A stretch of 62,551 nt of DNA, from the NCBI GenBank assembly GCA_022844045.1, contig JALHMM010000027.1:1-62551 (forward strand). The letters are read 5' to 3'. The stretch's first letter is position 1. Each line of letters begins with the position of its first letter. Below are positions 8,058 through 16,884 of the stretch, piece after piece. The notes beneath the pieces were generated by a model. That model was not told the origin of the DNA, searched no databases, and saw only the letters and a program-made list of their open reading frames with translations. Origin of the DNA: Reyranellaceae bacterium. GTDB lineage: Bacteria; Pseudomonadota; Alphaproteobacteria; Reyranellales; Reyranellaceae. Both the position numbers and the translations under genes were made by a program.

Positions 8058-10853
8058 ATGGTCAAGCGCATGCTTGTCGACGCCACGCACCCGGAGGAAA
8101 CCCGGGTCGTCGTGGTGGACGGCACCAAGCTGGATGAATTCGATTTCGAAGCCGCATCCCGCAAGCCCCTGAAGGGCAACATCTATCTGGCCAAGGTCGT
8201 GAGGATCGAACCGTCGCTGCAGGCGGCGTTCGTGGAATACGGTGGCAACCGCCACGGCTTCCTGGCCTTCAACGAAATCCACCCCGACTACTATCAAATC
8301 CCGATCGCCGACCGCGAAAGGCTGCTGGCCGAGCAGGCCCAGCGCGGCCAGCGTCACGACGATGACGAGGATCGCCCGCCGCGCCGCCAGCGGCGCGTCG
8401 ATCGCAGCGACATCGAGGACGCCGACGAGCAGCGCGCCCTGCTGGCCGGCGCCGCGCCCGCCAGCGACGCGGCCGACGCCACCGACGCGAACCTGCCCGA
8501 AACGTCGGGTGCCGATGTCGGGATCGTCGCCGCAGCCGAGGCCTCCACCTCACCGCCCGGGCCAGATGGCGAGCCCGCCACACCGGCGGTGATCGAGGCC
8601 GCGCCGGCACCTGAAACCACGCCGGAGCCGTCGCCAGACCCCACGGGCGGCGCGATCGCCGCCTCGGTGACCACCGACGTCCTCTCCGGCCCGGCCGCCG
8701 AGGACGACAGGCCGGCCGAGGCCGCGCCCGAGACCATCGACGCCACCGCGGGCGGCGACGCGTCGGGCGGCGACGCCGGCGAAGCGCCGGCCAATGGGGA
8801 TGCATCCGTCGACCCGGCCGACGCGCCACAGCCGGAGATTCCGGTCGAGACGCTGGGCGGCGACGACTACGAGCCGCGGCCACGCCGCGCGCCGCCGCCG
8901 CGCCAGTACAAGATCCAGGAAGTCATCAAGCGCCGGCAGATCCTGCTGGTGCAGGTCGTCAAGGAAGAGCGCGGCAACAAGGGCGCGGCGCTCACCACCT
9001 ACCTCTCGCTCGCCGGCCGCTACGCCGTGCTGATGCCCAACGCCGGTCGTGGCGGCGGCATCTCGCGCAAGATCACCAACGCCGCCGACCGCAAGCGCAT
9101 GAAGGATATGCTGGCGGAGCTCGACGTGCCGCAGGGCATGGGCGTGATCCTGCGCACCGCCGGTCTCGAGCGCTCGAAGCCCGAGGTGCGGCGCGACTAC
9201 GACTACCTGATGCGCCTGTGGGACAGCATCCGCGAGTTCACCCTGAAGTCGACGGCGCCGGCGCTGATCTACGAGGAAGGCGACATCATCAAGCGCTCGA
9301 TCCGCGATCTCTACAACTCCGACATCGAGGAGATCTGGGTCGACGGCGAGGACGGCTTCAACCTGGCGCAGGATTTCATGCGCCAGCTGATCCCCTCGCA
9401 GGCCGGCCGCATCAAGCTCTACGAGGATTCGATCCCGCTGTTCCATCGCTACCAGGTCGAGGCGGCGCTCGACGCCATGCACTCCCCCTCGGTGCAGCTC
9501 AGGACCGGCGCCTATATCGTCATCAACCCGACCGAGGCGCTGGTCGCCATCGACGTCAACTCGGGCCGCGCCACCAAGGAGCGCAACATCGAGGAGACGG
9601 CGCTGCGTACCAACCTGGAGGCGGCGGAGGAGATCGCCCGCCAGGTGCGGCTGCGCGACCTCGCCGGCCTGGTGGTCATCGACTTCATCGACATGGAGGA
9701 GAGCAAGCACCAGCAGCAGGTCGAGCGTCGTCTGAAGGAAGCCATGCGGCTCGACCGCGCGCGCATCCAGATCGGCCGCATCTCGCCCTTCGGCCTGCTC
9801 GAGCTGTCGCGCCAGCGGCTGCGCCCCAGCCTGCTGGAGAACTCCACCGAGGTCTGCCCGCACTGCGAAGGCACCGGCCGGATCCGCTCGGTCGAATCGA
9901 CGGCGCTGCACGTGCTGCGCGGCATCGAGGAGGAAGGCATCCGCCGCCGCGCCGGCGAGATCGTCGTCAGCGTGCCGACCGCCGTGGCGCTCTACATCCT
10001 CAACCACAAGCGCGCCAACATCGCGGAGTGCGAGGAGCGCTACGGCTTCCGCGTGCTGATCGTCGGCGACGACGACCTGATCCCGCCGCATTACGAGATC
10101 GAGCGCACCCGCGCGCGCGTCGGCGGCGAGCAACAGCAGCAGGCCCGTCTCACCGCCTCGGCCGCTTATGACGAATACGAGGACGTGCCGGAGGGCGAGG
10201 AAGCCGAAGCCCCCGCCTCCGCCGATGGCGCGGAAGGTGACGACGATGAAGCCAACCGCCCTCGCCGTCGGCGCCGTCGCCGTCGCGGCGGCCGACGCGA
10301 CGAACAGAATGGCGAGCCGATGGCCGCGGCGCCCGATGACGGCGATCCCGATAGCGCGCATGCCGCGCCGCCGGCCAATGGCGAGGATCGTGGCGAGCCG
10401 GCCGAGGCCGTCGCCGAGGATATGGACGGGCCGCGCGCCGACGAGGGCGGTCCCGATGAAGGCAGCGACGACCATCGTCGTCGTCGTCGCGGCCGACGCG
10501 GCGGACGCGGCCGTCGTCGCGAGCGCGAGGATGGCGAGCCCGACGAGGCGCACGTTGGTGCACCTCAGATGGAGCGCGAGCCAGAGCCCGAGCCGACGAC
10601 ACCCTTTGAGCCGGCGCCGATCGAGTCGCAGCCCGAAGCGCCGCCGCGACCGATCATCGTCGAGCCGAGGAGCGAGCCCAGAATCGAGCCCGTCGCCGTC
10701 GAGAAGCCGGCCAATGGCGAGCTGATGACAAGCGCCGCACCGGCCGCGCCCAATCCCGAGCCTCCGCCGCCGCCGGCGATCCCCTCGATCTCAGTCGAGG
10801 CGCCGCCGGAGAAGCCCAAGCGGGGCTGGTGGTCCAGGATGACCGGCAGCTAA
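8058..10853 (+). CDS. rne: Ribonuclease E
   Basis: 931 residues. Endonuclease that initiates mRNA decay and processes stable RNAs. The start is ATG 8058 because GGAG at 8046-8049 lies 8 bases upstream; the in-frame ATG at 8052 would be only 2 bases away. The N-terminus (VKRMLVDATHPEETRV) is canonical. The S1 domain is interrupted by a long acidic, Ala/Pro-rich insertion, about residues 95-280. Catalytic Asp499 (AIDVNSGR) and Asp542 (VVIDFIDM) and the zinc-link CPHC at 600-603 are intact. The C-terminal third is disordered, with alternating acidic and arginine-rich blocks likely to bind RNA and degradosome partners. Confidence 0.97.
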   Translation: MVKRMLVDATHPEETRVVVVDGTKLDEFDFEAASRKPLKGNIYLAKVVRIEPSLQAAFVEYGGNRHGFLAFNEIHPDYYQIPIADRERLLAEQAQRGQRHDDDEDRPPRRQRRVDRSDIEDADEQRALLAGAAPASDAADATDANLPETSGADVGIVAAAEASTSPPGPDGEPATPAVIEAAPAPETTPEPSPDPTGGAIAASVTTDVLSGPAAEDDRPAEAAPETIDATAGGDASGGDAGEAPANGDASVDPADAPQPEIPVETLGGDDYEPRPRRAPPPRQYKIQEVIKRRQILLVQVVKEERGNKGAALTTYLSLAGRYAVLMPNAGRGGGISRKITNAADRKRMKDMLAELDVPQGMGVILRTAGLERSKPEVRRDYDYLMRLWDSIREFTLKSTAPALIYEEGDIIKRSIRDLYNSDIEEIWVDGEDGFNLAQDFMRQLIPSQAGRIKLYEDSIPLFHRYQVEAALDAMHSPSVQLRTGAYIVINPTEALVAIDVNSGRATKERNIEETALRTNLEAAEEIARQVRLRDLAGLVVIDFIDMEESKHQQQVERRLKEAMRLDRARIQIGRISPFGLLELSRQRLRPSLLENSTEVCPHCEGTGRIRSVESTALHVLRGIEEEGIRRRAGEIVVSVPTAVALYILNHKRANIAECEERYGFRVLIVGDDDLIPPHYEIERTRARVGGEQQQQARLTASAAYDEYEDVPEGEEAEAPASADGAEGDDDEANRPRRRRRRRRGGRRDEQNGEPMAAAPDDGDPDSAHAAPPANGEDRGEPAEAVAEDMDGPRADEGGPDEGSDDHRRRRRGRRGGRGRRREREDGEPDEAHVGAPQMEREPEPEPTTPFEPAPIESQPEAPPRPIIVEPRSEPRIEPVAVEKPANGELMTSAAPAAPNPEPPPPPAIPSISVEAPPEKPKRGWWSRMTGS

Positions 10854-10859
10854 TCTTCT

Positions 10860-10889
10860 GGGAGCGCCGGCGTTCCGCCGGGCGCTCCC
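10860..10889 (+). terminator. Hairpin after rne
   Basis: Nine-base perfect arms GGGAGCGCC (10860-10868) and GGCGCTCCC (10881-10889) with a further GGCG/CGCC inner stem. It starts 6 bases after the rne stop. It lacks a following T-run, so it may stabilise the transcript end rather than act as a classic intrinsic terminator. Confidence 0.55.
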
Positions 10890-10905
10890 AAAGACGCGAG
10901 GCCCC

Positions 10906-11883
10906 ATGTTTCGTCGACGCTTCCTGCGCACCTCGATCGGCGCGGGCGGTGCCTCATTGATCGCGCGCGGCGCCGGCGCGCAGGGCACGGACTATCCCAA
11001 CAACACGATCAAGATCATCGTGCCCTTCGCCGCCGGCTCGGCGACCGATAACGCCGCACGGCACGTCGCCGATCGCCTGAGCAAGGCGTGGAAGGTCGGG
11101 GTCGTGGTCGACAACAAGCCCGGCGCCAACGGCTTCATCGCCGCGCAGGCGGCGCAGCAGGCGAAGCCCGACGGCTATACGATCTTCGTCACCTCGAACA
11201 CCGCGATGGCCTCGAATGTCGCGATGTTCAAATCCCTGCCCTACGACCCGGTGGGCGAGTTCGAGCCAATCTCGCTGATCGGCTACGCGCCGGTGTTCCT
11301 GCTGGCGCATCCCTCGCTCGAGGCCAAGACGTTGCAGGAGCTGATCGCGCTCGCGAAAGCCAGGCCCGGCAAGCTGAACTGGGGCGCCGGCAGCGCCTCG
11401 ACGCGCATCGCCGGCGAGATGCTGCGCGCCAAGGCCGGCATCGACATCACCTACGTGCCCTATCGCAGCACGCCGCTGGCGCTGCAGGACCTGATGGCCG
11501 GGCATCTCAATCTCAGCTTCGGCGATCCGGTGACCAGCACGCCGCAGATCAAGGCCGGCACGGTGCGCTGCCTGGGCGTCACCAACAACGGCCGCTATCC
11601 GCTGACGCCGGACATTCCGACGATGATCGAGCAGGGTCTGCCTGGCTACGAGCTGTCGTCATGGACCGCGGTCTTCGTGCCCAAAGCCATGCCGCGGCCG
11701 GTCTACGACAAGCTGCGCGCCGAGGTGGTCAAGGCCATCAGCGATCCGGAATACGTGCAGACCCAGGCGCGCAACGGCGCCGTGGTCAGGCCGACGACGC
11801 CCGAAGAAATGCGCCGGATCCAGCTGGAGGAGATCCGCATCTACCGCGAGATCATGAAGGCCGCCGGCATCGAGCCGGAGTGA
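10906..11883 (+). CDS. Bug/TctC family tripartite tricarboxylate-type binding protein
   Basis: 325 residues, family-normal. A twin-arginine signal (RRRFLRTS) leads into a hydrophobic stretch ending near AQG. The mature part opens with the Bug words IKIIVPFAAGSATDNAARHVA and continues with NKPGANGFIAA and KPDGYTIFVTSNT, the substrate cradle. Such periplasmic proteins deliver carboxylates to TctAB transporters. No tctA or tctB is adjacent, which is usual for the many orphan Bug proteins of proteobacteria, so the ligand is unknown. It is convergent with the next gene, with a family 2 palindrome between them. Confidence 0.93.
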   Translation: MFRRRFLRTSIGAGGASLIARGAGAQGTDYPNNTIKIIVPFAAGSATDNAARHVADRLSKAWKVGVVVDNKPGANGFIAAQAAQQAKPDGYTIFVTSNTAMASNVAMFKSLPYDPVGEFEPISLIGYAPVFLLAHPSLEAKTLQELIALAKARPGKLNWGAGSASTRIAGEMLRAKAGIDITYVPYRSTPLALQDLMAGHLNLSFGDPVTSTPQIKAGTVRCLGVTNNGRYPLTPDIPTMIEQGLPGYELSSWTAVFVPKAMPRPVYDKLRAEVVKAISDPEYVQTQARNGAVVRPTTPEEMRRIQLEEIRIYREIMKAAGIEPE

Positions 11884-11892
11884 CGGGCCAAA

Positions 11893-11959
11893 CTGTCATC
11901 CCGAGCGCAGCGAGGGATCCAGTATTGCCCTCGATTCCTCGCTACGCTCGGAATGACAG
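11893..11959. repeat. Palindromic intergenic repeat, family 2, copy A
   Basis: Inverted repeat with outer arms CTGTCATCCCGAGCGCAGCG and the complement of CGCTACGCTCGGAATGACAG. Four other copies are at 23179-23245, 24901-24967, 43460-43528 and 59582-59647. This copy lies between two convergent stop codons, 9 bases and 3 bases away, and may serve as a bidirectional terminator. Confidence 0.85.
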
Positions 11960-11962
11960 GGG

Positions 11963-12370
11963 TTACGAATTCGGCGATGCGAAGTTGAGCTCGACGCCGA
12001 CGCCGTCGGGATCGAACAGGAAGAGCTGGGCCGCGCCGGTGCGCGGCACGATGTTCTCGCGGAACGTCACGCCCTTGTCGCGCAGGCGCTGCCGCATCGC
12101 CTCGAAGCCGGTGGCCTCGAAGGCGATATGATCGAGACGACCGGTATCATCCATCCTCACGCCGGGCGGCCGCACCTTGATGCCCGGCCTGGGCTGACGC
12201 GGCCCCAGCAGATGCACCGTCGGCACGCCGCCGGAGTAGAGCCAGTAGCCGGGGAAGCCGAGCGGCGGGCGATCGCCATTCTCCAGTCCGAGCACGTCGA
12301 CATAGAAGTCCTTGGTCGCCTCGAGATCGACCGGCTCGATGGTGTAGTGCTGCAGCAATCCGAGACCCAT
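11963..12370 (-). CDS. VOC (glyoxalase/dioxygenase fold) protein
   Basis: 135 residues. One pair of βαβββ modules: the first contains LLQHYTIEPVDLEATKDFY (putative metal-ligand His) and PTVHLLG, the second LDHIAFEATGFEAM (His) and a terminal GVGVELNF with the Glu ligand position. The metal site therefore looks intact. Members include glyoxalase I, extradiol dioxygenases and resistance proteins, and the reaction cannot be chosen from sequence. It is the last gene of a minus-strand run that begins with acyl-CoA dehydrogenases, only 12 bases after the flavoprotein gene, so it is probably part of that catabolic operon. Confidence 0.85.
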   Translation of the reverse strand: MGLGLLQHYTIEPVDLEATKDFYVDVLGLENGDRPPLGFPGYWLYSGGVPTVHLLGPRQPRPGIKVRPPGVRMDDTGRLDHIAFEATGFEAMRQRLRDKGVTFRENIVPRTGAAQLFLFDPDGVGVELNFASPNS

Positions 12371-12381
12371 GGCGCGTCTCC

Positions 12382-13575
12382 CTAGGCGAAGTTCAGGTCG
12401 GGCTCACCGCCCATCAGGAAATTGCCGACATTCTCGAGATGCGACAGGCGGCCCTGCAGCTGCTGCGTCACCGTGTTGATGTCGCGGAAGCGCCGCTCGT
12501 AGGGGTTGTCGTGGAAAATCGCGGTGGCGCCGGCGGCGTGATAGACGAAGTGCGAGACTTCTCGCGCCATCTGGATCGCGTGCGTCGTCGCCATGCGCAG
12601 CTGCATGCGCTGCGGCACGGTGAAGGTGCCGGTCTTCTGCACCTCGGCCCAGATCTCACGCACGCTTTGCAGCAGCAGCGCGCGGGCCGATTGCAGCTTG
12701 GCCTCGGACTGGCCGACGCCCAGCTGCACGACGTTGTTGTCGCGGATCGGGCTCTTGATGCCGCGCGGATACTTGTCGCGCGCGAAGGTCATGAAGGTGT
12801 CGAGCATCGGTCGCGCCGTGCCCAGCGCCACGCCGGCGAAGCCGATGGCGTAGAGATAGAGCGCCGACATGCGATAGAGCGGTCCGTTCTCGCGCCGCTC
12901 CCGTGTGTGGTCACGGGTGATCGAATGATCGGTGCGCACATAGTGGTCGGTGAGCGCGAACTGATCGCTCGCCGTGCCGCGCAACCCGATCACGTTCCAG
13001 ATGTCGGTCCACTGGACCTCTCGCGTCGGCACGAGAAAGACACGCAGCACCTGCCGGCCATTGGCGTCGCGGATCGGCGTGCCGTCGGCGGCGAAGAGCG
13101 GGCAGTCGGCGCCCACCCAGGTCGCGTGCCGTCCCCCTGACGCAAACGCCCACGTGCCGGTCACCCGATAGCCGTCCGCGTCATCGGCCACGGCCTTGAC
13201 CTTCGGCCCTGGCCCCCAGGCCAGCACCGAGTTGGGCGCGCCAAAGATCTCCTTCGCCACGTCGGGCTCGAGATAGGCCGCCGACATGGCGCAGCCGCCA
13301 GCCTGGCACAGGCACCAACCGGCGCTGGCATCGGCCATCGCGACGCGCTCGACCACGCGATAGAAGGTCTCGGGATCGACTTCCTCGCCATCGATCGAAC
13401 GCGGCAGCAGCATGCGGAACAGCCGCGCGCCGTGCATCGCTTCCAGCACATCGGGGACGATCCGCCGCTCGGTCTCGATGCGCGGCGCCGCCGCCTCGAT
13501 CATCGGCGCCAGCGCCTCGGCCTTCTCGATCAGCTCGGTGCGAAGGCGGCCGGCGCCGATAGCGTGCATGTCCAT
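12382..13575 (-). CDS. Acyl-CoA dehydrogenase-fold flavoprotein (HsaA-like monooxygenase type)
   Basis: 397 residues. The start is ATG 13575, preceded by GGGAGG that overlaps the stop of the upstream gene. The order of segments (N-terminal helices, SAGWCLCQAGGCAM, a middle β-domain with TGTWAFASGG, and a C-terminal helical domain ending MGGEPDLNFA) matches the acyl-CoA dehydrogenase type-2 C-terminal group. This group includes flavin-dependent hydroxylases such as HsaA and DszC as well as dehydrogenase-like proteins. A separate flavin reductase, needed by the monooxygenases, is not adjacent. The substrate is unknown; a role in aromatic or steroid-like catabolism is inference from the neighbours. 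Confidence 0.82.
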   Translation of the reverse strand: MDMHAIGAGRLRTELIEKAEALAPMIEAAAPRIETERRIVPDVLEAMHGARLFRMLLPRSIDGEEVDPETFYRVVERVAMADASAGWCLCQAGGCAMSAAYLEPDVAKEIFGAPNSVLAWGPGPKVKAVADDADGYRVTGTWAFASGGRHATWVGADCPLFAADGTPIRDANGRQVLRVFLVPTREVQWTDIWNVIGLRGTASDQFALTDHYVRTDHSITRDHTRERRENGPLYRMSALYLYAIGFAGVALGTARPMLDTFMTFARDKYPRGIKSPIRDNNVVQLGVGQSEAKLQSARALLLQSVREIWAEVQKTGTFTVPQRMQLRMATTHAIQMAREVSHFVYHAAGATAIFHDNPYERRFRDINTVTQQLQGRLSHLENVGNFLMGGEPDLNFA

Positions 13576-13586
13576 GGGAAGCCTCC

Positions 13587-14636
13587 CTAGGCGGCGACCT
13601 TGCTCGCGGTCAACGACGGCCACATGGCGTCGGGCCCGGCCTCGCACATCGCGCGGCCCAGCTTGGCGCCCCAATACGACTCGCTGCCGTAGTCGCGGCG
13701 CCACACCCAGAGGCGGCGCGTGTAGTGGTGCAGGATGTGCTCGTAGGTGAAGCCCATCGCGCCCATCGATTGGTGGGCGATGGCGCAGATCTTGTTTGCG
13801 GCGTCGCTCGCCTGGATCTTGGCCGCCCAGATCGAGAACGAGCCGCCACCCTCCTCCGCGTCGCGCGCCGCGACTCGCGCCGCCGCCGAGACCGCCGCGA
13901 CATAGGTCGAGAGCTCGGCCAGCATGTGCTGGATCGCCTGGAAGGTGCTGATCGAGCGGCCGAACTGCACGCGTTCCTTCGAGTACTGCGTGGTGATCGC
14001 CAGGATACGATCGGCCGCGCCGGTCATCTGGTTGGTGCGCGCCAGCGCCGCCAGCTCCAGCGCGCGATCCGGCGAGACCTTCGATGCCGCCGACGCGCTC
14101 GCCGCCGCGTTGTCGAACGTCACGTCGTCATAAGGCTCGCCGGTCTGGCCCTGTTTGGCGTCGATCTTCACCGCCGCCTTCGGTACGATCGCCACCTGAC
14201 CCGCCGCGACGACAACGATGTTGTCGCACACCGACGCGAACGCGACACGCTTGGCCTTGCCCGAGACTTTGCCGCCTTCGATCCTGAGCGGCGCACCCGA
14301 CTCCGAGATCGCCAGCGCCATCGGCCCCGACGGCGGCGTCAGACCCGCCTCGCCGGCGAACATCGCGCCCAGCCCGGTCTCGGCCAGCGGCAGCGGCACG
14401 GCGTTGCGGCCCGCCTCGCGCAGCACGGCCATCAGATCGCCGATATCGCCGCCGGCGCCGCCGACACTTTCCGGCACAGCCGCCCATGGCAGTCCCGCCT
14501 CCTCGACCTGCTTCCACAGATCGGCCGGCCACGTACCCTTCTCGAAGGCGTTGATGATCTCGCGCGTCGCCTGCTCGCTGAACAGCCGCGCTGCGGCTTC
14601 CACGAACATGTCCCGGGTTTCGTTATCCGATGCCAT
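13587..14636 (-). CDS. Acyl-CoA dehydrogenase, small-subunit type
   Basis: 349 residues. The N-terminal domain (ATREIINAFEKG...) is followed by a shortened β-domain and the C-terminal four-helix domain with ERVQFGRSISTFQAIQHMLAE and HQSMGAMGFTYEHILHHYTRR. The GAMGFTYEH/LHHYTRR words are typical of the partner subunit of heteromeric α2β2 acyl-CoA dehydrogenases of the steroid FadE type. The next gene upstream encodes a full-length acyl-CoA dehydrogenase, so the two may assemble. It is separated from that gene by a family 1 palindrome, which could set different expression levels. Confidence 0.88.
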   Translation of the reverse strand: MASDNETRDMFVEAAARLFSEQATREIINAFEKGTWPADLWKQVEEAGLPWAAVPESVGGAGGDIGDLMAVLREAGRNAVPLPLAETGLGAMFAGEAGLTPPSGPMALAISESGAPLRIEGGKVSGKAKRVAFASVCDNIVVVAAGQVAIVPKAAVKIDAKQGQTGEPYDDVTFDNAAASASAASKVSPDRALELAALARTNQMTGAADRILAITTQYSKERVQFGRSISTFQAIQHMLAELSTYVAAVSAAARVAARDAEEGGGSFSIWAAKIQASDAANKICAIAHQSMGAMGFTYEHILHHYTRRLWVWRRDYGSESYWGAKLGRAMCEAGPDAMWPSLTASKVAA

Positions 14637-14661
14637 CTCTCGTCGTTCCTTGCTCTTTCTT

Positions 14662-14788
14662 TACCTTCCCCCGGAGGGGGAAGGTGGCGCGCAGCGCCGG
14701 ATGGGGGATGTCGAAGACGGACTCCCGCGTTCGTCTTCGACATCCCCCTTCCGCCCTTCGGGCACCTTCCCCCTCCGGGGGAAGGGAA
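14662..14788. repeat. Palindromic intergenic repeat, family 1, copy B
   Basis: Both ends carry the ACCTTCCCCC...GGGGGAAGG arms, with inner arms GGATGGGGGATGTCGAAGACG and CGTCTTCGACATCCCCC. It sits between two co-directional acyl-CoA dehydrogenase genes on the minus strand, where its transcript would form a long hairpin. Confidence 0.88.
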
Positions 14789-14803
14789 GGTTGTGCGGTT
14801 GCC

Positions 14804-15961
14804 TCACCGCAATCCCAGGCCGCGCGCGATGATGCCGCGCAGGACCTGCGTCGTGCCGCCCTGAATCGAATAGGCCGGCGCCGCGAGCGTCGCCATCTGG
14901 CAGACGTCGAGGAACTCCTGGATGTCGTTCTCGTCGGCGGCTTCGGACTCGCCCAGCACGCGCGCGATCTCCGGCAGGTCCTGCTGGAAGTGCGTGCCGA
15001 GATCCTTGGTGACCGACGACTCGACCGCCGGCGACTTGCCGGCTTGCAGCATGCCGGCGACCGACAGCGACATCTGCCGCAGGCTCCACACCCGCGCGGC
15101 CAGTTTGCCGATCGTCATCTGCGCCTGCTGGCCGGGCTGACGGCCGACGATGCGGATCAGCTCTTTCAGCACGTGGATATTGGTCAGGATGCGCTCGGGA
15201 CCGCTGCGCTCGTAGGCCAGCTCGCCGGTGACCTGCAGCCAGCCATCGCCCTCCTCGCCCAGCATCATCGAGTCGGGCACGAAACAGTCGCGGAACACGA
15301 CCTCGTTCCAATCGTGCTTGCCGTTGAGGTTGATGATCGGCCGAATCGTGATGCCCGGCGACTTCAGGTCGATCACCAGCTGGCTCAGCCCGCGATGGCG
15401 GTCCTCGCGCTGGCCGCTGGTGCGGAGCAAGGTGATCGCGTAGTGCGAGCGATGCGCGCCGCTGGTCCAGATCTTGGTGCCATTGACCCGCCAGCCACCC
15501 TCGACCTTGTCGGCGCGGGTGCGTACCGAGGCGAGGTCGGAGCCCGAATCCGGCTCGCTCATGCCGATGGCGAAAAAGCACTCGCCCTTGACGATGCGCG
15601 GCAGGATCGCGTCCTTCATCTCCTCGCTGCCGTAGCGCAGGATGTTGGGACCGCTCTGCCGGTCGGCGACCCAGTGCGAGCCGGCCGGCGCGCCATTGGC
15701 CAGCAGCTCCTCGGTGATGACGTAGCGGTGCAGGAAGCTCTTTTCCGCGCCGCCATACTTCTTGGGCCAGGTGATGCCGATCCAGCCCTTGGCGCCCAAG
15801 GCCTTGCTGAACTCCGGCGAGCGGCTGTTCCAGCTCTTGAAGCGCTCACCGGCGGTCAGGCTGGGCAGAATCCCCTTCAGAAAAGCCCGCACCTCCGTCC
15901 GCAATTCCTCGGCATCCGGCGGCAGGCGGAACGGCGGGAAATCGAGGGTCGGCATCGTCAT
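14804..15961 (-). CDS. Acyl-CoA dehydrogenase, large-subunit type
   Basis: 385 residues, family-normal. It reads KKYGGAEKSFLHRYVITEELL, then the FAD/substrate segment FAIGMSEPDSGSDLASVRTRA and GWRVNGTKIWTSGAH, and ends YSIQGGTTQVLRGIIARGLGLR. The position that is the catalytic Glu in the EGT motif of medium-chain enzymes is GGT here, so any base must come from elsewhere, as in heteromeric FadE-type enzymes. The start offers two close ATG codons (MTMPT). The likely reaction is α,β-dehydrogenation of an unusual acyl-CoA. It is divergent from the enoyl-CoA hydratase-like gene. Confidence 0.9.
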   Translation of the reverse strand: MTMPTLDFPPFRLPPDAEELRTEVRAFLKGILPSLTAGERFKSWNSRSPEFSKALGAKGWIGITWPKKYGGAEKSFLHRYVITEELLANGAPAGSHWVADRQSGPNILRYGSEEMKDAILPRIVKGECFFAIGMSEPDSGSDLASVRTRADKVEGGWRVNGTKIWTSGAHRSHYAITLLRTSGQREDRHRGLSQLVIDLKSPGITIRPIINLNGKHDWNEVVFRDCFVPDSMMLGEEGDGWLQVTGELAYERSGPERILTNIHVLKELIRIVGRQPGQQAQMTIGKLAARVWSLRQMSLSVAGMLQAGKSPAVESSVTKDLGTHFQQDLPEIARVLGESEAADENDIQEFLDVCQMATLAAPAYSIQGGTTQVLRGIIARGLGLR

Positions 15962-16076
15962 GTCAGGCTTCCTCCCAACTGATAAGATACTCTGGCGTTG
16001 GACTGACGGCGTTGTTCCGATAATCCTAGACGCCGACCGCTCAAAGTAAACGCGGATTCACGTCGGGAGGGATGCG

Positions 16077-16877
16077 GTGGCGGACAGGCTGCTCTACGAG
16101 AAGAAGGACAACATCGTCACGCTGACGCTGAATGACCCCGATGTTCGCAATGCGATCTCGGACGAGGCGATGATCACCGCCATCGTCGACGCCCTGCACC
16201 AGATCAACGCCGACTACGATGTGCGCTGCGCGATCCTCACCGGCGCCGGCAGCGCCTTCAGCTCGGGCGGCAACGTCAAGAACATGCAGCGCCACCAGGG
16301 CATGTTCGCGGGCGGAGTCTACAACGTGCGCGTCGGCTATCAGACGGGCATCCAACGCATCCCGCTCGCCATGTACGAGCTGGAGGTACCGATCATCGCC
16401 GCGGTCAACGGTCACGCCATCGGCGCCGGCTGCGACCTCGCCTGCATGTGCGACATCCGCATCGCGGCCAGGAGCGCACGCTTCGCCGAGAGCTTCGTCA
16501 AGCTCGGCCTGATCCCCGGCGACGGTGGCGCCTGGTTCCTGCCACGCGCCGTCGGCATGTCCAACGCCATGCTGATGGCGTTCACCGGCGAGCAATTCAC
16601 CGGGGAGCAGGCTTTTGAGATGGGTCTGGCGTCGAAGGTCGTCGACGACGACAAACTGATGGACGAGGCGATGTCGCTGGCGAAACGCATCGCCGTCAAC
16701 CCGGCCTATGGCCTGCGCATGGCCAAGCGCCTGCTGCGCGAGGGCGCGCGCACCGAGCTGTCGACCCTGCTCGACATGTCGGCATCGATGCAGGCGATCG
16801 CGCACCAGACCGAGGACCACAAGGAGGCGGTCAACGCCTTCGTCGAGAAGCGCAAGCCCGTGTTCAAGAACAAGTAG
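16077..16877 (+). CDS. Enoyl-CoA hydratase/isomerase (crotonase) family protein
   Basis: 266 residues, starting with GTG at 16077, with GGGAGG seven bases upstream. The crotonase fold is clear: oxyanion-hole segments SSGGNVKNM and NGHAIGAGCDLA. The two catalytic glutamates of standard hydratases are not conserved: the first site aligns with Phe in FAESFVKLGLIP and the second with Leu in NAMLMAF, while PGDGG carries an Asp nearby. It may be an isomerase, a hydrolase or another crotonase chemistry. It is divergent from, and probably co-regulated with, the acyl-CoA dehydrogenase genes. Confidence 0.9.
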   Translation: MADRLLYEKKDNIVTLTLNDPDVRNAISDEAMITAIVDALHQINADYDVRCAILTGAGSAFSSGGNVKNMQRHQGMFAGGVYNVRVGYQTGIQRIPLAMYELEVPIIAAVNGHAIGAGCDLACMCDIRIAARSARFAESFVKLGLIPGDGGAWFLPRAVGMSNAMLMAFTGEQFTGEQAFEMGLASKVVDDDKLMDEAMSLAKRIAVNPAYGLRMAKRLLREGARTELSTLLDMSASMQAIAHQTEDHKEAVNAFVEKRKPVFKNK

Positions 16878-16884
16878 GCTTGAG

